Shown piece after piece: positions 1 through 8,385 of a DNA stretch of 11,277 nt. Each line of letters opens with the position of its first letter. The stretch's first letter is position 1. This DNA comes from Glandiceps talaboti (lineage: Eukaryota; Hemichordata; Enteropneusta; Spengelidae), in assembly GCF_964340395.1 (NCBI RefSeq), contig NC_135569.1, positions 2,009,123-2,020,399 of the forward strand, given 5' to 3'. The notes beneath the pieces were generated by a model. The model worked only from the letters and a program-made list of their open reading frames with translations. It did no database searches and was not told the DNA's origin. Both the position numbers and the translations under genes were made by a program.

Positions 1-60
1 ATATTGCATAACTCATCCCTAAATACAGCTTATAATAGACATCACCTTATTGTGTTTCTA

Positions 61-205
61 TCAATGGCATATTCCATTTTTGAAAATGAAGGGGTAACCC
101 ATCATTTTGGATTGAATCTTACATTTCAATCTTCAACAATCAATGGCATAATCCATTTTTTTTTAAATGACAGGGTGATCCATTGTGGATCAAATCTTAT
201 ATTAC
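61..205. repeat. Diverged direct duplication in the 3'UTR or downstream flank of C1orf50-like
   Basis: A block starting TCAATGGCATATTCCATTTT at 61 recurs at 140 as TCAATGGCATAATCCATTTT, an offset of 79 bp. Both copies continue through a run ending near GGAT..AATCTTA, with small indels. The match is partial, so this is an old tandem duplication. It lies just downstream of the stop on the transcribed strand and would fall in the 3'UTR if transcription continues leftward. Confidence 0.6.
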
Positions 206-236
206 AAACAGTCAATAATAATAATTTGAAACTATT

Positions 237-452
237 CTATTCCTTTCTATCTTCAGTCCTTATTTTTTCAGAAACCAACGGTTCAAAATTTGGTTCCATT
301 GGATATGCAATGGAAGCTTGTGAATTTAAAAGTTTGTCAATAAGTGCTATTTCCTGTCCTCGTTGTTCAACATTTTCAGCTGGTGTCCATGACATGTCGT
401 ATTCCAATTTGTAGGCTCCCACATATTCATGTGGACAGGAAGCTCCCCATTC
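237..452 (-). CDS. C1orf50: C1orf50-like exon 4 (C-terminus and stop)
   Basis: The exon is 216 nt, 71 codons plus the TAG stop at 239-237. The acceptor tttcctattgtag| precedes base 452. It reads EWGASCPHEYVGAYKLEYDM, then SWTPAENVEQRGQEIALIDK, then LLNSQASIAYPMEPNFEPLV, and ends SEKIRTEDRKE. The human protein has the same EWG..CPH, GAYKL..D.SWTP, KLL and EPNF landmarks in this order. The charged last 11 residues extend a little past the human end. The apparent start at GTG 422 is an internal valine codon; the exon opens ten codons earlier at the splice acceptor. A 136-codon plus-strand open frame over this exon is its shadow. Confidence 0.94.
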   Translation of the reverse strand, partial: EWGASCPHEYVGAYKLEYDMSWTPAENVEQRGQEIALIDKLLNSQASIAYPMEPNFEPLVSEKIRTEDRKE

Positions 453-488
453 CTACAATAGGAAATGTATAACAATAAGAATGTTATA

Positions 489-603
489 TGTAAGTTTTAC
501 ATAAAATAATTAGCATATGAGATGTACGTTTTACATAATAATTAGCATATACATTTTACATAAAATAATTAGCATATTATATAAACACTTAGATAATTAG
601 CAA
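489..603. repeat. Short tandem repeat of a ~30-bp AT-rich unit
   Basis: Three clear copies of a unit built on TTTTACATAAAATAATTAGC lie at about 489-520, 523-551 and 552-578. A decayed fourth (AGATAATTAGCAAAT) follows to about 603. The second copy has lost two bases. This is a separate small array between the exon 4 acceptor and the large 56-bp array; the units are unrelated. Confidence 0.75.
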
Positions 604-678
604 ATTCTATCAGGGCTTGAAATTAGTAGTGACATTTAGCTGAATGAACTGTTTTACTAACAATTTTCACACAGTCTA

Positions 679-3600
679 CCCCTGATAAACTTGGTAGTCT
701 ACATACATTTAGGACTATGGTCAATGTGTCCTGTGGAATACAGCTAATTTGGTAGTCTAGATACAATATTTAGTAGTCTATATGTCCTGTGGAATACAGC
801 TAATTTGGTAGTCTAGATACAATGTTTAGTAGTCTATATGTCCTGTGGAATACAGCTAATTTGGTAGTCTAGATACAATGTTTAGTAGTCTATATGTCCT
901 GTGTGGAATACAGCTAATTTGGTAGTCTAGATACAATGTTTAGTAGTCTATGTGTCCTGTGGAATACAGCTAATTTGGTAGTCTAGATACAATGTTTAGT
1001 AGTCTATATGTCCTGTGGAATACAGCTAATTTGGTAGTCTAGATACAATATTTAGTAGTCTATATGTCCTGTGGAATACAGCTAATTTGGTAGTCTAGAT
1101 ACAATGTTTAGTAGTCTATATGTCCTGTGGAATACAGCTAATTTGGTAGTCTAGATACAATATTTAGTAGTCTATATGTCCTGTGGAATACAGCTAATTT
1201 GGTAGTCTAGATACAATGTTTAGTAGTCTATATGTCCTGTGGAATACAGCTAATTTGGTAGTCTAGATACAATATTTAGTAGTCTATGTGTCCTGTGGAA
1301 TACAGCTAATTTGGTAGTCTAGATACAATGTTTAGTAGTCTATATGTCCTGTGTGGAATACAGCTAATTTGGTAGTCTAGATACAATATTTAGTAGTCTA
1401 TGTGTCCTGTGGAATACAGCTAATTTGGTAGTCTAGATACAATATTTAGTAGTCTATATGTCCTGTGGAATACAGCTAATTTGGTAGTCTAGATACAATA
1501 TTTAGTAGTCAATGTGTCCTGTGGAATACAGCTAATTTGGTAGTCTAGATACAATATTTAGTAGTCAATGTGTCCTGTGGAATACAGCTAATTTGGTAGT
1601 CTAGATACAATATTTAGTAGTCAATGTGTCCTGTGGAATACAGCTAATTTGGTAGTCTAGATACAATATTTAGTAGTCTATATGTCCTGTGGAATACAGC
1701 TAATTTGGTAGTCTAGATACAATATTTAGTAGTCTATATGTCCTGTGGAATACAGCTAATTTGGTAGTCTAGATACAATATTTAGTAGTCAATGTGCCCT
1801 GTGGAATACAGCTAATTTGGTAGTCTAGATACAATATTTAGTAGTCAATGTGCCCTGTGGAATACAGCTAATTTGGTAGTCTAGATACAATATTTAGTAG
1901 TCTATGTGTCCTGTGGAATACAGCTAATTTGGTAGTCTATACAATATTTAGTAGTCAATGTGCCCTGTGGAATACAGCTAATTTGGTAGTCTAGATACAA
2001 TGTTTAGTAGTCTATATGTCCTGTGGAATACAGCTAATTTGGTAGTCTAGATACAATATTTAGTAGTCAATGTGCCCTGTGGAATACAGCTAATTTGGTA
2101 GTCTAGATACAATATTTAGTAGTCTATGTGTCCTGTGGAATACAGCTAATTTGGTAGTCTAGATACAATATTTAGTAGTCAATGTGCCCTGTGGAATACA
2201 GCTAATTTGGTAGTCTAGATACAATATTTAGTAGTCTATGTGTCCTGTGGAATACAGCTAATTTGGTAGTCTAGATACAATGTTTAGTAGTCTATGTGTC
2301 CTGTGGAATACAGCTAATTTGGTAGTCTAGATACAATATTTAGTAGTCTATGTATCCTGGATTTCTGCTAATCTGGTAGTCTAGATACAATGTTTGGTAG
2401 TCTAGATACAATGTTTAGTAGTCTATGTGTCCTGGGCTACTGCTAATTTGGTAGTCTAGATACAATGTTTAGTAGTCTATGTGTCCTGGACTACTGCTAA
2501 TTTGTTAGTCTAGATACAATGTTTAGTAGTCTATGTGTCCTGGGCTACTGCTAATTTGGTAGTCTAGATACAATGTTTAGTAGTCTATGTGTCCTGGACT
2601 ACTGCTAATTTGGTAGTCTAGATACAATGTTTAGTAGTCTATGTGTCCTGGGCTACTGCTAATTTGGTAGTCTAGATACAATGTTTAGTAGTCTATGTGT
2701 CCTGGACTACTGCTAATTTGTTAGTCTAGATACAATGTTTAGTAGTCTATGTGTCCTGGGCTACTGCTAATTTGGTAGTCTAGATACAATGTTTAGTAGT
2801 CTATGTGTCCCGGACTACTGCTAATTTGGTAGTCTAGATACAATGTTTAGTAGTCTATATGTCCTGTGTGGAATACAGCTAATTTGGTAGTCTAGATACA
2901 ATATTTAGTAGTCAATGTGTCCTGTGGAATACAGCTAATTTAGTAGTTTAGATACAATATTTAGTAGTCTATGTGTCCTGTGGAATACAGCTAATTTGGT
3001 AGTCTAGATACAATGTTTAGTAGTCTATGTGCCCTGTGGAATACAGCTAATTTGGTAGTCTAGATACAATATTTAGTAGTCTATATGTCCTGTGGAATAC
3101 AGCTAATTTGGTAGTCTAGATACAATATTTAGTAGTCTATATGTCCTGTGGAATACAGCTAATTTGGTAGTCTAGATACGATGTTTAGTAGTCTATGTGC
3201 CCTGTGTGGAATACAGCTAATTTGGTAGTCTAGATACAATATTTAGTAGTCTATGTATCCTGGATTTCTGCTAATCTGGTAGTCTAGATACAATGTTTAG
3301 TAGTCTATGTGTCCCGGACTACTGCTAATTTGGTAGTCTAGATACAATATTTAGTAGTCTACGTGTCCTGGACTACTGCTAATTTTGGTAATCTAGATAC
3401 AATGTTTAGTAGTCTATGTGTCCTGGACTACTGCTAATTTGGTAGTCTAGATACAATGTTTAGTAGTCTATGTGTCCTGGACTACTGCTAATTTGGTAGT
3501 CTAGATACAATATTTAGTAGTCTATGTGTCCTGGACTACTGCTAATTTTGGTAATCTAGATACAATGTTTAGTAGTCTATGTGTCCTGGACTACTGCTAA

Positions 3601-3697
3601 TTTGGTAGTCTAGATACGTTTAGTGGTCTTTGTGTCGTGTACTACTGCTAACTTGGTAGTCTAGATACGTTTAGTGGTCTATACACTACTGCTAACT
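679..3697. repeat. Tandem array, ~54 copies of a 54-56 bp unit, within intron 3 of C1orf50-like
   Basis: The clear units start at 729 and repeat every 56 bp (729, 785, 841, and so on). The A-type unit (56 bp) has TCCTGTGGAATACAGCTAAT followed by TTGGTAGTCTAGATACAAT and a tail TTTAGTAGTCTATATG. The B-type unit (54 bp) replaces the head with TCCTGG(A/G)CTACTGCTAAT. Blocks run A (729-2353), B (about 2355-2860), A (about 2860-3255), B (about 3258-3640), with decayed units at the edges (679-728 and about 3600-3697). A few A units are 58 bp (TGTGTGG head) and one is short (near 1935). The word GTAGTCTA occurs twice per unit, 21 bp apart, so the unit itself looks like a diverged two-part repeat. No long open frame crosses it, because GTAGTC and TAGTAG words give stops. 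It resembles a minisatellite or short satellite; no family name is claimed. Confidence 0.97.
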
Positions 3698-5262
<1,565 letters not shown>

Positions 5263-5378
5263 CTTCTGTACTTGTCTGGCAATTTCAACCAAGTCCATGG
5301 GATCATGGACTTTGCCGGATGCTGTAGGGTCCACAAGTGTGTATTCTCCTGATCGGCCGGACCGTTCCACCAGGGATA
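5263..5378 (-). CDS. C1orf50: C1orf50-like exon 2
   Basis: The exon has 116 nt. The acceptor tttttgcttgtag| precedes base 5378, and the donor AAG|gtacgt follows base 5263. In frame it reads SLVERSGRSGEYTLVDP and ends HDPMDLVEIARQVQK. The DPMDLV..A.QVQK block is the N-terminal signature of C1orf50 and runs straight into ADEFTRAN in the next exon. The first part, rich in Ser, Gly and Arg, is poorly conserved and probably flexible. This exon has more GC and CpG than the introns on either side. Open frames over it on the plus strand are shadows. Confidence 0.9.
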
Positions 5379-5499
5379 CTACAAGCAAAAAGATACAGAT
5401 TCTGTTACATGGTTTTCATGGACATAATATCTACATACTCATACGAGGGTGGGTAGGTAACTGCAGATGCTAGCATACTAGCATATAGCTAGGGCTAGG

Positions 5500-5940
5500 T
5501 CAAAAAATCAAATAGTTCCGTACGTCGTACTCGTAGCTTTGACGGAAGCCATACAAAGTGTAGCGGGCGGGCGCTATACCGGTGAATTGACTGGCTGTCA
5601 TTTCATGACGAGCCAAGGTTCCCTTCCTTGTAAGCAATTTTGGAAGACTGACATGTGACATGAACGATAACTTCAAGTCCCCAATTTTGATTCGGTATGC
5701 AAAGACAAGAACGTATGTTCATAATTTTAGAAATAACGAGCATAATTTGAAATGGGAGTGTAACACATTGTCACTGCGCTTCGAACTTATGCAACTTTAT
5801 AAGTTGATGAAAGCATGGAAGTATAACCAGAAGACATAATACGCCCAACAGAATTCTTGTTTATGGTCAGTGGTGCAATAATATATACCGTGTCGTGCAA
5901 AAAATGTAATGGTGTTGTACCTCCACCCGCCCCCTGGGAC
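5500..5940. promoter_or_regulatory. CpG/GC-box-bearing part of intron 1
   Basis: Intron 1 (5379-6109) holds two GC-box-like words: GCGGGCGGGCGC near 5563-5575, and CCACCCGCCCCC at 5923-5934. It also has a cluster of CpGs at about 5515-5610, including the near-palindrome GTACGTCGTAC. Such words often mark promoter-proximal elements, and this region lies within 650 bp downstream of the start codon. A hairpin-like GGCT.TCATttcATGA..AGCC lies near 5592-5613. A regulatory role is inferred; the 82-codon minus-strand open frame at 5797-6045 is not judged real. Confidence 0.25.
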
Positions 5941-6109
5941 CTTACGCACGTAAAACATAGAAGTTGAAGTAGTACCTACATGTACGTGTACTGCAGTATT
6001 GTATACAACTTTTACAAGCGACGTACAACAACATTCGAACTTCACTGACAGATTTTACGGTTGTTTATCCATTGTACAAAGCTAAAATATTTACTAATAA
6101 CCAAATTAC

Positions 6110-6131
6110 CTGTTGTGACGTGGTTTTCCAT
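6110..6131 (-). CDS. C1orf50: C1orf50-like exon 1, coding part (start codon)
   Basis: The start ATG is at 6131-6129, in a good initiation context (ACAATGG, A at -3 and G at +4). Only seven codons and one base, MENHVTT plus G, are read before the donor CAG|gtaatt at 6110/6109. The split codon G|TA gives Val on joining exon 2. An in-frame TGA at 6170-6168, 13 codons upstream, with no ATG in between, fixes this as the first possible start of this reading frame. Human C1orf50 also begins Met-Glu, which fits, although the N-terminus is the least conserved part of the family. Being very short, this exon rests on phase, splice signals and start context rather than on similarity. A different first exon further upstream cannot be ruled out. 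Confidence 0.72.
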
Positions 6132-6300
6132 TGTAAGATCCAAAAAAATACTATGGTCAGCTGTTTCTCACCGAGTCTTCTCTTCGAGCTAGCCTCTGTG
6201 GGTGTTCAAATTGAAATGGACGATTAATGAGAGTGACATGACCTAAGTACGATCATGCCGACCTCGTTCACAATAATACATATATGTAACAACAAACAAA
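6132..6300 (-). promoter_or_regulatory. Likely 5'UTR and proximal promoter of the C1orf50-like gene
   Basis: This is the stretch directly upstream of the start codon. It has an in-frame TGA at 6170-6168 and no upstream ATG in frame between that and the start, as expected of a short 5'UTR. No convincing TATA box or initiator is seen. The call rests on position only, and the transcription start could lie anywhere from here to the 6474-6600 cluster. Confidence 0.35.
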
Positions 6301-6473
6301 TGGCATATTTCATATGATATACCCCTGTAGCTTTTATTAACATATTACAAGTTAAAATATATTTTAAGATGAGTAAATATACAAATTATAACTGAAATTG
6401 TATTTAAAATCTATAATAAATATAAATTGTTTGCAATCGAGGTTGCACATTGTCAGATGACTGGTGGTAGTAG

Positions 6474-6600
6474 CCAATCAAAACAGCGAAGGGATTCCCA
6501 GATTAATCCTATGACATCACACTTCAGACCCGTTACCAAACGTAACGTCACATGCACGGTAACGTGTACACTGCACATATTCCATGCGTTGTATAATAAA
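6474..6600. promoter_or_regulatory. Possible regulatory cluster: CCAAT, CRE-like and repeated GTAACGT words
   Basis: Within 130 bp lie CCAAT (6474-6478), TGACATCA (6512-6519, one base from the CRE consensus), the inverted pair CGTTAC-caaac-GTAACG (6531-6547) merging into ACGTCAC, another GTAACGT (6559-6565), and a TATAATAAA word (6592-6600). The patch has more GC and CpG than its AT-rich flanks. It lies 340-470 bp upstream of the C1orf50-like start codon. Its CCAAT-to-TATA order would suit plus-strand transcription, but no plus-strand gene was recognised to the right. Confidence 0.3.
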
Positions 6601-7140
6601 GCAACACAATGAAAGATAACAATTATATCATAAATTATAATAAGAACAATAACCATATTATTTAGTGAAATCTTATTTAGTTCAGTAACAACTGTTTAGA
6701 ACGCCCCTTTTCACTGTTCCACAAATTTTTTTTAAAAATGAATCATGAAACGAATTATCATAAATATAGATATTTATATAAGCTCGTAACCAATGGCAAC
6801 CGTGTATGGAATTATACAAAAGTTACATTGAACTATATCCTAAGTTATCCTAGCTCATAATAGGCAATAGCTTTGACCTTTCACTGCTACGAATCATGGT
6901 ATCATTTTATGATTTTAAGACAGAAAACATTTTTTTTTTTTTTTGGGGGGGGGGGGGCTACAGGGATGTGTAATGTTGAGGATTTGACACTGCAGAGTTA
7001 AAATATATCAAATATTACCTAAAGTTTAAACTTTCATATAAACTTTATTTAACTATTATTACTGTAGTTTATATATTTACTAGTTTGTTTTAGCACCAAA
7101 TACTTATTGCAAAAAAATCCAATGAAGTATTCTATTCATA
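6601..7140. other. AT-rich intergenic stretch with no gene recognised
   Basis: Nothing coding is seen here. The only distinctive object is the T15G13 tract at 6930-6957, listed separately. Confidence 0.6.
6930..6957. repeat. Adjacent homopolymers T15 and G13
   Basis: Fifteen Ts (6930-6944) run directly into thirteen Gs (6945-6957). Tracts like this are length-unstable, and exact counts may be affected by sequencing or assembly error. Confidence 0.95.
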
Positions 7141-7192
7141 CCATCAAGAGATCGGTGACAGATATGAATGTTGTATTCTCCATACATTATGC

Positions 7193-7441
7193 ATGCTCAC
7201 TATATTCTGTATATCTAACCTTACAGACAAAATTACAAGCCCTTTATGTTTGGGGCTGGTCATGTTTGCTGCATACTGGCTTGAGTGGGGCGTTTCTTTA
7301 GTATATGGGTTCATTTCAGGAAAGCGATCTGGCCGGGTGGGGGTGTGGTTACTTTGGATACTAGTAAATGCCTCGACCGGTTTGATCAAACTTACAATAT
7401 CTGTGATTTTCTCAACAGGAGCACAGGACACTCAGGCTTAG
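7193..7441 (+). other. Unrecognised coding-like island (82-codon hydrophobic open frame)
   Basis: A plus-strand frame is open from 7193 to the TAG at 7439-7441. It encodes two hydrophobic stretches, roughly residues 16-42 (containing LGLVMFAAYWLEWGVSLVYG) and residues 51-69 (containing WLLWILVNASTGLIKLTI), separated by a basic SGKRSGR turn. An acceptor-like ctaaccttacag| at 7226 precedes most of it. The patch 7240-7400 is clearly richer in GC than its flanks. A competing 95-codon minus-strand frame (7431-7144) and another plus frame (7285-7479) overlap it, so coding is not proven. The right end overlaps the left arm of the 7421-7682 inverted repeat. No family was recognised; it could be an exon of an unseen gene, a decayed element or chance. 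Confidence 0.2.
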
Positions 7442-7682
7442 TTCATTATGTTTACGAAAACAAAAAACAAACAAAATAAATAAACGCGCGAACAATAAAT
7501 AGTACAATTGTGACCATTTCACATATAGGAAAACATATAGTAATTCTTGTAGCTGATAATGATTTGTAATTACTCTCTTGTTGACGTTTGTCAGTATTTA
7601 TTTATTTTTTGTTTTGTCTATTTATTTCGTTTGTTTGTTTGTTTTCGTAAACATAACTAACTAAGCCTGAGTGCCCTGTGTT
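7421..7682. repeat. Inverted repeat, ~63-bp arms, 135-bp spacer
   Basis: The left arm (7421-7483), GCACAGGACACTCAGGCTTA then GTTCATTATGTTTACGAAAA and CAAACAAAATAAATA, returns inverted at 7619-7682. The arms share about 90% of positions, including the unbroken blocks CACTCAGGCTTAGTT and TTATGTTTACGAAAACAAA. The outer ends (CACAGG(A/G)CACTCAGG) are the non-simple part and the inner ends are A-rich. It has the form of terminal inverted repeats of a small non-autonomous element or of two element ends inserted head to head. No clear target-site duplication was found. Confidence 0.75.
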
Positions 7683-7754
7683 AGGAGTCGTAAAATGACT
7701 CGGGTAGGCCAAATTTCCATATACTAAATCTGTGACACATTACATGTTCATGTA

Positions 7755-7757
<3 letters not shown>

Positions 7758-7821
<64 letters not shown>
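7758..7821. repeat. (AT)32 microsatellite
   Basis: This is an uninterrupted AT dinucleotide run of 64 bases, followed by a direct doublet of TTGGCATTTA at 7821-7842. Confidence 0.98.
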
Positions 7822-7824
<3 letters not shown>

Positions 7825-8073
7825 CATTTATTTGGCATTTATTCTTACAATGATTATAATTATATTGCATAATGGAAGTATAATACATATACTTCCATGA
7901 TGTAATATAACTTGATCATATCACAAAGTACACAGGACAATGGTACATAATGCTCTCTCACTGTTTATTGGTATCATTATTAGAAGATACGTTAATTCAA
8001 AATTTGATAAAAATAGTTACACAGACTAAATGTACATGTAACACGCCACACATGGATTTATATTGTCGGCGAT

Positions 8074-8385
8074 AAATGATGTCACCATCACAGATTCAGG
8101 TAGAGATGATGTAGAAACCATTAGACGTTGGTGACGTCTATGGCCCATAGAACTGAGATCAACTTGTCAAGATGTTGGCCATTATCTTAATTTATATAAC
8201 TTCAAGGAGACAGATTTATTAGTTTGCTCTTTAGTTTGAATAAATCTGTCTCCTTGAAGTTATATAAATTAAGATAATGGCCAACATCTTGACAAGTTGA
8301 TCTCAGTTCTACAGGCCATAGACGTCACCAACGTCTGATGGCTTCTACATCATCTCTATCTGAATCTGTGATGGCGACATCATTT
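8074..8385. repeat. Long foldback: two 147-bp inverted arms, 18-nt loop
   Basis: The left arm 8074-8220 and the right arm 8239-8385 are inverted copies aligned end to end with no gaps. Reading base by base I count six mismatches in 147 (about 96% identity), all transitions and all in the outer part; the inner ~85 bp next to the loop are perfect. The loop is 8221-8238. Each arm has an internal inverted AGACGT-tggtg-ACGTCT. One frame of the arm is open apart from a single TGA (it contains QDVGHYLNLYNFKETDL), but no family was recognised. Any transcript across it would form a near-perfect 147-bp duplex. No target-site duplication was seen at the edges. It could be a foldback or MITE-type element, a recent palindromic duplication, or a hairpin-RNA locus. 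Confidence 0.95.

Noticed and set aside
4-414. 136-codon plus-strand open frame
   Set aside because: It runs antisense over the C1orf50-like exon 4 and its downstream flank; the opposite strand carries the conserved family motifs.
679-3697. CRISPR array
   Set aside because: Units are directly adjacent with no unique spacers, the array lies in an intron of an animal gene, and there are no cas genes.
5797-6045. 82-codon minus-strand open frame in intron 1
   Set aside because: It is not in the phase of the gene, its composition looks random, and the exon 1 to exon 2 join works without it.
8074-8385. Ordinary microRNA precursor
   Set aside because: The 147-bp near-perfect stem is far longer than an animal pre-miRNA; a long hairpin-RNA locus or foldback fits better.
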